Shown here piece after piece: positions 35,068 to 43,853 of a DNA stretch of 60,125 nt. Within the stretch, counting starts at the first letter, position 1; the number at the start of each line of letters is the position of its first letter. The notes under the pieces are model-generated. The model was not told where the DNA came from. It ran no database searches and saw only the letters and a list, made by a program, of their open reading frames with translations. This stretch comes from a virus: positions 1 through 60,125 of IMG/VR virus record IMGVR_UViG_3300032245_000758, one strand, 5' to 3'. The position numbers were made by a program, and so were the translations under genes.

Positions 35068-35826
35068 TTACGTGTACAAATAATTATAAGTTCGTTCCAT
35101 CCAATAACTAAAATTTCTATCATTGGGTGGTATAGCATTAAAATGATATACCCATCCGTTATTCAAAAAATGAAGTTCGTCGGTAAACCAACTATGATTG
35201 GGTATATGAAGAAGACTTTTTCTAAACAGATCTTGTAAATTGTAACATTCTGATAGATAGTTGATTTCAAACTTATTTTGTTGAATCAAATAGTTTATGA
35301 TGGTTTGATCTGTACCAGCTTTAATTTCTTTGGTAAGAGTATTTATTGTATCTATATTTTGTAAATAAAAACTCTTTATGGTATCGTAAATGTGTTTGAC
35401 ATTCTTATTACCAATAACAAATCCGCCATTTACATATTTCCACGTTGGAACAATGTCTTCGCTGGGAAACAGACGTTTCCACTCTCTTATACTTCTATTT
35501 GTCCATTCATAACAACCATTATTTAATACGGCTGAGAATTTATTATCGGTTTCGTTAAAGAAGTTTGGGCAATTTGGATGCACAATCGTATCAGCGTCAA
35601 TCATTAACACTTGATCATAATCTATGTTATTATGTTCTAATATATCTAGAACCCACCATCTTTGTAATGTAATCTTGAATACAGATGGATCCATAATAGG
35701 ATCGTTCCATTCGATTAACTTAGCATTATTTTTATCACACCAATGTTTCCAACTTTTGATACTATAATGGTACGGATTACTTCGTCCATTTTTTAAATCT
35801 ATATTTGGAACGAATACTACATTCAT
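35068..35826 (-). CDS. GT34/GT8-like glycosyltransferase
   Basis: The 252-residue GT-A enzyme has SIKSWKHWCDKNNAKLIEW near residue 23, the metal/nucleotide-sugar DxD in DQVLMIDADTIVHPNCPNFF (about 72-91), and YVNGGFVIGNK followed by a GTDQTIINYL helix. This is the galactosyltransferase GMA12/MNN10-like pattern. It has two divergent paralogues in this block, at 39239 and 38584, so local duplication is likely. It ends 20 nt before the next gene. Confidence 0.75.
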   Translation of the reverse strand: MNVVFVPNIDLKNGRSNPYHYSIKSWKHWCDKNNAKLIEWNDPIMDPSVFKITLQRWWVLDILEHNNIDYDQVLMIDADTIVHPNCPNFFNETDNKFSAVLNNGCYEWTNRSIREWKRLFPSEDIVPTWKYVNGGFVIGNKNVKHIYDTIKSFYLQNIDTINTLTKEIKAGTDQTIINYLIQQNKFEINYLSECYNLQDLFRKSLLHIPNHSWFTDELHFLNNGWVYHFNAIPPNDRNFSYWMERTYNYLYT

Positions 35827-35827
35827 A

Positions 35828-36676
35828 TTATTTTTTATCAGAAACAGCTGATTTAGACTTTTCCCAATCTTTGTTTTTTCTTATTGATAAATTTCTATCC
35901 CAAGCTGATTTTAAAACAACTGGCTCTATATCGTTGTTTTCAAATGTTTTGATGAATGCATTGATATCTTTAGGAAAACAAGTACCGCCAAATCCAAAAT
36001 CACCGTCGTGACCAGGCACTTGATAGTGACTAATACCAATTCTACCATCAGACATAACTCCGCCTAGGATAGAATCCCAATTTAATCCCATTTTATTTAT
36101 TAAGAGATACATTTCGTTGAAGAAAGAAACTTTTGTTGCAAAGAAACAATTTGCAAAGTACTTTACAAATTCAGATTCGTTGCTAGTCATTACGTGACAT
36201 TTTACTCCTGGGAATCGTTCTTCGTATATGTTCTGTACAACCGATACTCCGTTATCAACAGTGCCACCAACGATATTTCTACTTGGGGTGATAAAATCGA
36301 TACTTGCTGTACGAGCAGTTAGAAATTCGGGAGAATGTATAATTTTTAGTGGATTGAATTTCTTACACAGACTTTCTGTGGTTCCAATAGGAACAGTAGA
36401 TTTTATAACAAAGATGGTACTTGGATTGTATGTTTCGGTAATGACTGTATTGAAAAAGTCGGTTATATAAGAAAGATCGCAGTCAAGACTATCTTTAAAC
36501 ATAGGTGTGGGTAAACACACAAAAACTACATCTTGTTTTATAACTTCATTAAATGTATGTGTACTTTTTGCTGGATTTACATCATATATCATTACGTCAT
36601 GATAATGATTCAATCCTCTTGAAATTGCTCCTCCGACAAAACCATTTCCAACGATTCCTATTTTAAATTTGTTCAT
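35828..36676 (-). CDS. UDP-sugar 6-dehydrogenase (UGDH-like), C-terminally short
   Basis: Oxidises a nucleotide hexose to its uronic acid with NAD. The Rossmann motif is IGIVGNGFVGGA (6-17); KSTVPIGTT, a PEFLTARTA glutamate site and the catalytic cysteine motif GFGGTCFPKDI (about 229-239) are all present. At 282 residues it ends soon after the central helix. The C-terminal domain that holds the UDP-sugar in the usual 390-450 residue enzymes is largely missing. It overlaps its upstream neighbour by 14 nt. It would supply a uronic acid for the transferases here, if the short form is active. Confidence 0.78.
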   Translation of the reverse strand: MNKFKIGIVGNGFVGGAISRGLNHYHDVMIYDVNPAKSTHTFNEVIKQDVVFVCLPTPMFKDSLDCDLSYITDFFNTVITETYNPSTIFVIKSTVPIGTTESLCKKFNPLKIIHSPEFLTARTASIDFITPSRNIVGGTVDNGVSVVQNIYEERFPGVKCHVMTSNESEFVKYFANCFFATKVSFFNEMYLLINKMGLNWDSILGGVMSDGRIGISHYQVPGHDGDFGFGGTCFPKDINAFIKTFENNDIEPVVLKSAWDRNLSIRKNKDWEKSKSAVSDKK

Positions 36677-37604
36677 AAATTATATTCCAATTTTGCAACC
36701 AGACATTCTCTGCGTAGAATATCTTATAATTATCCTTTGCCGTTTGTGAACAATAATTATAAAATTCATTGTCGTCTCGTATCCTAACTGAGAGACTATT
36801 TGCCAATTCCACATCTCCAATTTCGACTGACAATTGTGGATGCAATGTCTGTTGTGTATCTAGTCCTTTATATCCAATACATGGTATACCCAAATAAGCA
36901 CAATTGAGAGCGAATGTACCAGCCGCATGTGTACGCATCAAGTGTATACCCACATTAAAATTGGCAAGTGCTTGTATCCATTCATTCCATATCATATATG
37001 GCAAGTGATGCAAGCTAGGAAATTGATCTTCGTTTTCTATCTTGCGACCCATACTAGGAATAAAGATGGGTTTATTAAAGTTTTGCGCTACAAAGTAACT
37101 GTCTATACCACCATACCAGCTACAGAAATTACCGCCTATGATAGGCATTTGGTTGTTTTGACGGCGTACATCTTTAATAGTATCTTCAATCATTAAAGAT
37201 TGTAGATTAAATGTGGGTTTCTTAAATATACCTTTGAAGTAGGGAATATCACTCTTATTGTGAACCAACAAGAAATCCATCTCACTTAAAAAGTTAAAAT
37301 AATTAACTTGATCTGCGTATTTATAGTCTTGATAATACCAAGCTGGTCCTTCTTGCATTACTGCTAATTTTTTACCAATAGATTTAGAAATATTTAATAT
37401 CTGGTTTGTATTAATTATCTCTAATTTCTTTGGTAGGATTATAATAGCTAGATCATATGTAGGTACTTTATTTTTACAGATATAATCAAAAGATAAATGA
37501 TCTGCGTTTAATGAAATTTGCCAAGCAAATTCGGTACGACAGTTTAGGAAGTTACGAGGTATCTTGCCAATATGACCATTTTGACTGATAAAACAAATAT
37601 TCAT
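36663..37604 (-). CDS. GT-B-like glycosyltransferase
   Basis: The 313-residue protein starts MNICFISQNGHIGKIPRNF (Rossmann entry). Its second half reads as the nucleotide-sugar domain: VGIHLMRTHAAGTFALNCA with YLGIPCIGYKG, the usual G-x-P-C-I/V turn of family-1/4 type donor sites. It overlaps the neighbour on each side (14 and 4 nt). The donor and acceptor are unknown. Confidence 0.65.
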   Translation of the reverse strand: MNICFISQNGHIGKIPRNFLNCRTEFAWQISLNADHLSFDYICKNKVPTYDLAIIILPKKLEIINTNQILNISKSIGKKLAVMQEGPAWYYQDYKYADQVNYFNFLSEMDFLLVHNKSDIPYFKGIFKKPTFNLQSLMIEDTIKDVRRQNNQMPIIGGNFCSWYGGIDSYFVAQNFNKPIFIPSMGRKIENEDQFPSLHHLPYMIWNEWIQALANFNVGIHLMRTHAAGTFALNCAYLGIPCIGYKGLDTQQTLHPQLSVEIGDVELANSLSVRIRDDNEFYNYCSQTAKDNYKIFYAENVWLQNWNIIYEQI

Positions 37605-38587
37605 AGGTTTTTCTTAAAATCTTCGTAAGTATAAAATCTTCCGCTATTATTAAAAAGAGTGGTTAGATTGTGTTGAGACATTTGTTTGAATACTTGCCAC
37701 CAGTCTCCTTTTTCTTTTCCACAGAATCCTCTTGGGTTATTTTCATTATCAATATACATGCGTTTATTAGGATGTCTACGAGCATGTACTTTTAAAACAT
37801 TCTTAAATATTATTTGTATATACTTATCACCTAATATCTTTTGGGCCATTAAAGATAGACTTTCATCATCATTGTGTATAAAACAAGGTGGTATATTTAC
37901 TCCACTTTTAATCAAATCCGATGTTAATACCAAACACGATCCGTCTAATTTTGGATAGTTGATGGTTTGAATGTTAATTTCTTGTATTTCAGAGTTAATC
38001 GTGTTCATTTGATCAATGGACATACACGACTTAGCTTGATTGATATTATCAACATCTTTATCGTTATAAATGTGGTTTATAAATTTAGGATGAACCGTAA
38101 CATCCCAACTATTATCCCACATTTTTCTATCAGCAAAACATGCTATAAATCTATATATCCCTTGATTTCTTACTACCGGCGTTAATTGTTCTAATGATAT
38201 AATAGCTTCTTTGGGAAACAAACTATCCGTTTCACCCCAAATTACATAATCAACTTTTTCGCAATATTTTGTGTTGAATTCTCTTCTATAATTTGTTTGG
38301 GTATAAAACTTATCATCGTCATTTACTATTTTATAATGGACATTTGGCAATTCTTTCAGTCTAAACAGTTCGTTCTCAAACCTATCAGTTAAATCATCTT
38401 TGGATGTTTTTGATGTATCTACTTTTTCAAAGAATTGTGATGTGTTGAATACAAAATCCAAATATACGTTTTCTTTGTTGTCAACCGTGGACAAAAGATT
38501 TAACAATCCACTGATATAATCACTGAACATTTCAATTTCATAAAACATCACGTGGATGCCAATTGCGTATTTATAATTTATATTCAT
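37601..38587 (-). CDS. GT-A-like glycosyltransferase
   Basis: The 328-residue protein has a nucleotide-sugar site with KVDYVIWGETDSLFPKEAI near residue 112 (ETD in the DxD position), then an internal segment DGSCLVLTSDLIKSGVNIPP with a downstream IHNDDESLSL acid pair, as in GT2-type enzymes. N-terminal similarity to GT2 is weak. Starts and stops overlap its neighbours by 4 nt. It is one of the more divergent transferases in the cluster. Confidence 0.6.
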   Translation of the reverse strand: MNINYKYAIGIHVMFYEIEMFSDYISGLLNLLSTVDNKENVYLDFVFNTSQFFEKVDTSKTSKDDLTDRFENELFRLKELPNVHYKIVNDDDKFYTQTNYRREFNTKYCEKVDYVIWGETDSLFPKEAIISLEQLTPVVRNQGIYRFIACFADRKMWDNSWDVTVHPKFINHIYNDKDVDNINQAKSCMSIDQMNTINSEIQEINIQTINYPKLDGSCLVLTSDLIKSGVNIPPCFIHNDDESLSLMAQKILGDKYIQIIFKNVLKVHARRHPNKRMYIDNENNPRGFCGKEKGDWWQVFKQMSQHNLTTLFNNSGRFYTYEDFKKNL

Positions 38588-39246
38588 AAAAATGTAGAGG
38601 CGATTGACATCAAATCTGGATTTAATTCGAAATTAAAAATTTTGCCGAACTTTGAAAGATTGGAGTCAATTGGTATCTCTTTTCTATTCATATCTATCAT
38701 ATTATATACATACGGTAATTTATTATATTCCCCATCGAAGAAAAAATTCTGTGGAATAAATTTAAGATCTAATTTGTTAATCAAGTTTTGATAGTTCTCT
38801 TCTAAGAAATTTAGAATCTGATCGAAGATTTGTTCATGTGATTTGTTAACAACAAATACACTTAAATCAAAGAATCTCGAAAAGTCTACTTTTTTATTAT
38901 TAAACACGTGCTCTTGATATAATTCTATATTGGTTAACAAGTAACTAAAATCAGAATCCCATTCTGCAAATGTGAGTTTATTGTCGCTTAAATCAAAAAT
39001 ATTCTCTGTGTTCTTATTTACAAGCGTTGTGTCTCGTACTAAACAGATGTTGTCGAAACTCACATCACTATTTTTCAATAATTTGAATATATAGAAAATT
39101 TGATTTATTCTATCGAATGTTGGATTAACAATATCGGTTAAACAGATCAATTTTAAACTGTGTAATTCACAATACTTTTTCCAAGAGTCATATGACAACT
39201 GATTTAGTTGTTTTCCGGATTGATATAGAATAACGAAATTATTCAT
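38584..39246 (-). CDS. Divergent GT-A-like paralogue
   Basis: The 220-residue protein shares its layout with the 39239 and 35068 products: a SYDSWKKYCELHSLKLICL entry (about 19-37), a DNICLVRDTTLVNKN site where the DxD is RDT, and FVVNKSHEQIFDQIL. The loss of one acidic residue suggests a changed metal use or loss of activity. It overlaps both neighbours. Confidence 0.55.
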   Translation of the reverse strand: MNNFVILYQSGKQLNQLSYDSWKKYCELHSLKLICLTDIVNPTFDRINQIFYIFKLLKNSDVSFDNICLVRDTTLVNKNTENIFDLSDNKLTFAEWDSDFSYLLTNIELYQEHVFNNKKVDFSRFFDLSVFVVNKSHEQIFDQILNFLEENYQNLINKLDLKFIPQNFFFDGEYNKLPYVYNMIDMNRKEIPIDSNLSKFGKIFNFELNPDLMSIASTFL

Positions 39247-40036
39247 AGTTTTGTTTTACTAAGTCCCATGTTTGTTTCATTAATTGGGTACGAGTGGCTC
39301 CTCTATCAGAGAATCCAGAAAATATCCAAACGTTTAAATATTTGATAAAGAATGGTGTTTTATCATTTGTATGAGAATTTCCAGTTAATAAGTTACGTCT
39401 CCACAAGTGATTTACGCCGTGAGATATAGGAAACACTTTTGTATCTATTTTATTTATTTGTATAAAGTAGTTTAGGACTGGTTGATCTCGACCACGTTTT
39501 ACCAATTTGTCTTCGTGATTTAATATAGATTCGTGGTTATCAAAGTAGAACTTTTTCAAATCATCAAACATCGGTTTATGATTTTTATTAAATAAAACAA
39601 AACCAGCTAGAAAATGTTTGGTGTAATCAAATTCGAATCCGTTAAAAAGATCTTTATATCCGTTTATACTTTCGTATACCCACTTCATATTTTCGTTTCC
39701 CAATATTCCACATAACTTACTTTCGGATTCATCGAAGAAATTAGGAGCATTCCATTTTACCATGATAGATGCATCAACTGCTAATATTTGATCAAAATCT
39801 CCTACTTTGTTTTTTACAAAATCGAAAATATCTAACCAACGTTGCCAATTGATTTTGTATTTGAGTTGGTCATCATAGGTAGTAACATCATAGTGTACAA
39901 AAATAACATCGTTTTTCTCACACCAATATTGCCAAGATTTTTTGCTATATTCCATCCAAGAAAAATCGTCATAACGATACTTTTCTTTTACGACATCACT
40001 ACCTTTTACTCCACACCAAAACAATACGTTTTTCAT
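39239..40036 (-). CDS. GT34/GT8-like glycosyltransferase paralogue
   Basis: ATG 40036 overlaps the upstream stop (ATGA) and is preferred over an in-frame start seven codons earlier. The 265-residue product has SKKSWQYWCEKNDVIFVHYD, an INWQRWLDIFDF helix, the metal site ILAVDASIMVKWNAPNFFDE (DAS in place of DAD) and a GRDQPVLNYFI helix. It is clearly related to the 35068 enzyme. The changed metal motif may alter the donor sugar or reduce activity. Confidence 0.65.
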   Translation of the reverse strand: MKNVLFWCGVKGSDVVKEKYRYDDFSWMEYSKKSWQYWCEKNDVIFVHYDVTTYDDQLKYKINWQRWLDIFDFVKNKVGDFDQILAVDASIMVKWNAPNFFDESESKLCGILGNENMKWVYESINGYKDLFNGFEFDYTKHFLAGFVLFNKNHKPMFDDLKKFYFDNHESILNHEDKLVKRGRDQPVLNYFIQINKIDTKVFPISHGVNHLWRRNLLTGNSHTNDKTPFFIKYLNVWIFSGFSDRGATRTQLMKQTWDLVKQNYE

Positions 40037-41595
40037 TTTATAAAATACTCTTTCCAATAGTTGTAGGTTTTATAATCACTTGGGGTACCCCAGCAAATAT
40101 AATGTTCTACTTCAAATACTTTTACATTTAATCCGTGTTTGATATTTTGATTAATAACATCATCGACATAAAATTCACCATTAGTTCTTATATTAGAATC
40201 ATAGTTCTCTTTTAATCCGTCGATAAAATACTTGGCTTTTCTAAAAAACATTGTACCAATGATAGCATGGGTTTGTAAAGGATTATCGTAGATAAACTTT
40301 TTACACGAAACGTGTTTGATGTTATTGTTTTCATCGACATCCAACCAAGAATACATATTAGGATTAACTTTACTCGTTTGATTGTTTCTAAATGACCATA
40401 CAATTACATCAACTGTTGGATCATCGATTAATCGTTGATATTCGTTTGAATCGTAATAAACACCATTGTCACACGCTGAAATTAAAATTGGGTTTTCTAA
40501 TTCAATATTGAAGTGATTAATAGCTAATTCACATGTGCATGCTTGTCCTTCGGTAGTTTTATCTATTGATAAAACAGATGTGTTTTTATAATGTTGTTTA
40601 AGTGTAGTGTCTAATTTAAACTCATCCACGTGTTCTTTTAAACACACAAACGTATTATTGTCACAACTTGGTAGGCAATCAACTGCTTGCACAACCATTG
40701 GTAACCCATCTACGTCTATAAGAGGCTTTGGTAATTTAAAACCTTCCATTGAAAACCTACTTCCTCTGCCAGCCATCGGAAGTACTAGGGTAGTATTTGG
40801 TTGGTTAATAATCTCTAATTTATTGGTTTTAAGTTTTTTAAAATAAGATGACCATGATTTATATATCTCCAAATCGTATGGAGTTCCCCATTGCAACATT
40901 TTATCGATTTCAAATATATTTGTACGCAATCCATCTTTAACCAATAGATTATATACTAAACTTATATAAAACTCACCTTTTAGATCATTTCCAGATTCCA
41001 ACAATTGTTTAAAGTATTTTTTTACCAAGTTACCACTTTTAAAGTAATATGTTCCATTTGAAGCATATTCATTCATTTTATTGTTGGTAAACGGCTCTTT
41101 TTCTTTGATTTGAACCAATACTTTATTCTCTTCTTTACAGAAAGCATAGTTATCGCTTCCTAACATATGTGGATGGAATCCTGTGTAACACGGAATTGAG
41201 CCGTCAAAATTGCCGATGTGAATTTCTTCTAAGAATTTATCAAAATTCCATACTGTACCATAATCACAATAGGTTATTATTGTTTCTTTGGAGTCATCGA
41301 TATGATCAAAGATCTGTGATACTGTGTAAACAGGACCTTTTTTGTGATTAGGAATAGAGTAGATTTTACAATTTGGCACAATTGATTCTAATACGGATCT
41401 CATATTAGTTTCTCTTAGATGTGGTTCATTACAAATGAATGTTATATCAGTAACTCCTGGGAATAGATCGACTACGTGTTTAATAATAGGGTGTCCATCT
41501 ACTTCAATTAGTGGTTTTGGGTCTTTGTATCCAGCCTCAATGAATCGTTTGCCAATTCCTGACATTGGGATGATAAGTTGAATATTGTCTTTCAT
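40033..41595 (-). CDS. Tandem sugar-phosphate nucleotidyltransferase (two fused domains)
   Basis: The 520-residue protein is two NTP-transferase domains in a row. Each begins with the phosphate-binding loop (PMSGIGKRF at about 10-18, PMAGRGSRF at about 276-284) followed by KDPKPLIEVDG or KLPKPLIDVDG. Each ends with a WGTP-x-D-x-x-x-Y-x-x-W-x-x-YF signature. Such enzymes charge a sugar-1-phosphate with a nucleotide (RmlA/GlmU type). A single-chain tandem duplication is unusual. The two could make different nucleotide sugars or form an internal dimer. It lies with HAD phosphatase, aldolase and GDPD-like genes, which suggests one activation pathway. Confidence 0.78.
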   Translation of the reverse strand: MKDNIQLIIPMSGIGKRFIEAGYKDPKPLIEVDGHPIIKHVVDLFPGVTDITFICNEPHLRETNMRSVLESIVPNCKIYSIPNHKKGPVYTVSQIFDHIDDSKETIITYCDYGTVWNFDKFLEEIHIGNFDGSIPCYTGFHPHMLGSDNYAFCKEENKVLVQIKEKEPFTNNKMNEYASNGTYYFKSGNLVKKYFKQLLESGNDLKGEFYISLVYNLLVKDGLRTNIFEIDKMLQWGTPYDLEIYKSWSSYFKKLKTNKLEIINQPNTTLVLPMAGRGSRFSMEGFKLPKPLIDVDGLPMVVQAVDCLPSCDNNTFVCLKEHVDEFKLDTTLKQHYKNTSVLSIDKTTEGQACTCELAINHFNIELENPILISACDNGVYYDSNEYQRLIDDPTVDVIVWSFRNNQTSKVNPNMYSWLDVDENNNIKHVSCKKFIYDNPLQTHAIIGTMFFRKAKYFIDGLKENYDSNIRTNGEFYVDDVINQNIKHGLNVKVFEVEHYICWGTPSDYKTYNYWKEYFIK

Positions 41596-41596
41596 T

Positions 41597-42073
41597 TTAA
41601 TATAAACCTTTATTCTTAAGAGAAAATTTACACAAATCTACATAATCGGTACATACAGCGTAGACAATCTTATCATTAAACTTTAATACTGATTCCTCGT
41701 CTAAAAGAGGAATGATACAGTTTTCATCTAATTTAAGACTCAAATCGTGTACCCAAAAATGATTTGTGCTTGTTATAATATATGAGTCCTGCGAATGACA
41801 AAAATACTTTATATCACGATTTAATTTTTTTAATTCAATAGCTGCGTCTAAGTTTTTACAATGATACCAAATATCGTTTATTCTATTTATAATCCACATT
41901 TTATCAATTTTATAATCGGGTGTATCGTGTCCGAGCCAAAACTCTCCGTTTATATATCGTATATCTACTTCAACTTCATATCCACTTCCTATAGCTGAAT
42001 CAATATAAGATGGCCTATTTTCTTTATTTGGTACAATTCCTTTTAAATTTCCACGGTGTGATATAATTTTCAT
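41597..42073 (-). CDS. GDPD-like phosphodiesterase, short form
   Basis: The 158-residue protein begins KIISHRGN and has ENRPSYIDSAI, then GYEVEVDIRYINGEFWLGHD. This matches the HRG..EN..AF and E-x-D-V/I...HD signature of glycerophosphodiester phosphodiesterases. It is much shorter than the usual 240-350 residues, so part of the barrel is absent. It could process a glycerol-phosphate intermediate in the glycan. Overlaps the next gene by 4 nt. Confidence 0.65.
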   Translation of the reverse strand: MKIISHRGNLKGIVPNKENRPSYIDSAIGSGYEVEVDIRYINGEFWLGHDTPDYKIDKMWIINRINDIWYHCKNLDAAIELKKLNRDIKYFCHSQDSYIITSTNHFWVHDLSLKLDENCIIPLLDEESVLKFNDKIVYAVCTDYVDLCKFSLKNKGLY

Positions 42074-42366
42074 AACTTTTCAATTGGTATTGTTTTATCA
42101 TCTATGAATAAATCATAATACGGTTTATCAACTCGTAACTCATTATATTTTGCTCCCCACGAATCTAATTGATGTTTGGTCAAAACATACCAATTTATTT
42201 GTTTTCGACTTCCTCTCGCTGTCCAGTACACAATAGTATTGCCTTCTTCATATAACTTGTTTATCTTTTCTATGTTTTCTTTTATTGGAGTAGAATTTGC
42301 ATAATTTCTATCTTCAGAAGTAGTACAAATTGTTTCGTCAATATCAACGTAAATTATTTTGCCCAT
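42070..42366 (-). CDS. HAD-superfamily phosphatase, capsule-type
   Basis: The 98-residue protein has the HAD nucleophile motif YVDIDETIC (6-14), motif II in IVYWTARG and a terminal DLFIDDKTIP (motif IV). It lacks a cap domain. Small HADs like this sit in capsule and LPS clusters, where they dephosphorylate sugar phosphates. It lies between the aldolase and GDPD-like genes, overlapping both. Confidence 0.72.
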   Translation of the reverse strand: MGKIIYVDIDETICTTSEDRNYANSTPIKENIEKINKLYEEGNTIVYWTARGSRKQINWYVLTKHQLDSWGAKYNELRVDKPYYDLFIDDKTIPIEKL

Positions 42367-43034
42367 AAATTATTTCTATAAATTTCGTTTCTGTCCGTTT
42401 TTACTTGTTCAACTTTATCATTTGAAATAAATGTGCATTGTCCAAGTGATTTTGATCCAACAAATATCTCAGCGGACTTTTCACACATTTCAGTAGCAAT
42501 TAAACATTCCTTGGTTGAAGATCCTACACAGATTATGCCGTGATTAACTAAAAGAATCAACTTTGGCAAATATCCATTATCTTGTATAAATTCTTCAACT
42601 GATGTTTCTACGTTTTTACAAAGTTCTATGCCTGGATGTGCATATGGCACAATGCATGATTTTTCTCCGTTAAAAACGACTTGATCTGGAAACATTCTTT
42701 TATTAGCAAACTCTGATATTAATTCTGAATTACTACATAAAATCTTGAGAGTATTTGTTGGGTGTGTATGTGCTACGAAATTAACTCTTGGTTTTTGTAA
42801 GAGAAATGAATGGAATCCAGTTTCTATGCTTGGTTTTTTGTTAAAGTTGTTTAACTGTTTACCATTAAAATCACATTTAACTAAATCGTCAGACGATAAA
42901 TGTTTTAATGTAGTACCACTCGCCTTTATTACAAATCCATCATCAAGTTTTTCAGAAACATTTCCCTCTGCGCCAACAACATAATTTTTAAGACACGATC
43001 CAAGTATTAATAAATCGTCATTTGAATTTTGCAT
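42354..43034 (-). CDS. Class II (zinc) aldolase/epimerase-like enzyme
   Basis: The 226-residue enzyme follows the fuculose/ribulose-phosphate aldolase pattern: GAEGNVSEKL near residue 22, the IKASGTTLKHL phosphate loop, the zinc site FVAHTHPTN and a second histidine in LLVNHGIICVG. It would cleave or epimerise a sugar phosphate, perhaps making a short polyol or ketose precursor together with the HAD and NTP-transferase genes next to it. The substrate is not predictable. Confidence 0.75.
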   Translation of the reverse strand: MQNSNDDLLILGSCLKNYVVGAEGNVSEKLDDGFVIKASGTTLKHLSSDDLVKCDFNGKQLNNFNKKPSIETGFHSFLLQKPRVNFVAHTHPTNTLKILCSNSELISEFANKRMFPDQVVFNGEKSCIVPYAHPGIELCKNVETSVEEFIQDNGYLPKLILLVNHGIICVGSSTKECLIATEMCEKSAEIFVGSKSLGQCTFISNDKVEQVKTDRNEIYRNNLWAK

Positions 43035-43055
43035 AACAAGTTTAGATTATTTTAA

Positions 43056-43841
43056 TCAGACAACAATAGTCCAATTGTCTAATAACACGGGTTCTAATTT
43101 CAACTCATGTTTGTAATAAGTATCTTTGAGCAAACCACCCCATCTTTCTTTTCGTATAAATGGGTAAATATATATTTTTATATTTTTAAATATTCCATAT
43201 CGCGCGTCTAATATATAACAAAACGATGCCCATACAGAATCTACAAAATGCATCTCTTTGGCATGTTCTAAAATTTTTATCATATTAAACATATCCAAAG
43301 CTTTTCCGTTTAAGTCTATATACTTTGTAGATTCATGTTTTTCAAAATTTATAGCTGAATCTCCTAAGTGGTTATCATGGTATAATACATAATCGGATCC
43401 GTGTTCCGCAATAAACTTTTCGTAAAATATATTCTCATTAATAACATCACGTTCAATATTGAAAAAGTTAATTTTATTAATATAATCTATACCATAACAA
43501 ATATAATATTTTTTATTAAAATGAATGGCGGGCGACGAAGACATAAATGCGTTTTTATATTGGTCGTTTCTATTTGCGTCCAACTTACCATGCAATAAAT
43601 AATCGTAAATGTCTGGGTCGAATTTATTGTAAAAATCTTTTGACACCTTGGTTGTCGCCAGAGGATCGTAAATTTTAGTTATATTTTTTTTATTTTTTAA
43701 ATAAAATTCAAAAATTGGTTTTGCTTCGGGCCTTAGTATTACTGTTATATGATCGTATTTTGATAAATAATAATCGATCATGGATAAGTGATTTACTAAA
43801 TCAGTCCATGATTGATAAAAAAATAAAAGACCTTGTTTCAT
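43056..43841 (-). CDS. Unknown glycan-cluster protein (paralogue of 44624 gene)
   Basis: The 261-residue protein is not assigned to a family. Its end (EPVLLDNWTIVV) and a preceding segment (HFVDSVWASFCYIL) resemble the end of the 44624 product (PILENWKFIIEE), so the two are probably distant paralogues of a heptosyl- or GT9-like type. YVLYHDNHLGDSAINF may be the start of the donor domain. The AT content is high even for this window. Confidence 0.5.
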   Translation of the reverse strand: MKQGLLFFYQSWTDLVNHLSMIDYYLSKYDHITVILRPEAKPIFEFYLKNKKNITKIYDPLATTKVSKDFYNKFDPDIYDYLLHGKLDANRNDQYKNAFMSSSPAIHFNKKYYICYGIDYINKINFFNIERDVINENIFYEKFIAEHGSDYVLYHDNHLGDSAINFEKHESTKYIDLNGKALDMFNMIKILEHAKEMHFVDSVWASFCYILDARYGIFKNIKIYIYPFIRKERWGGLLKDTYYKHELKLEPVLLDNWTIVV

Positions 43842-43853
43842 TAAAAATACATA

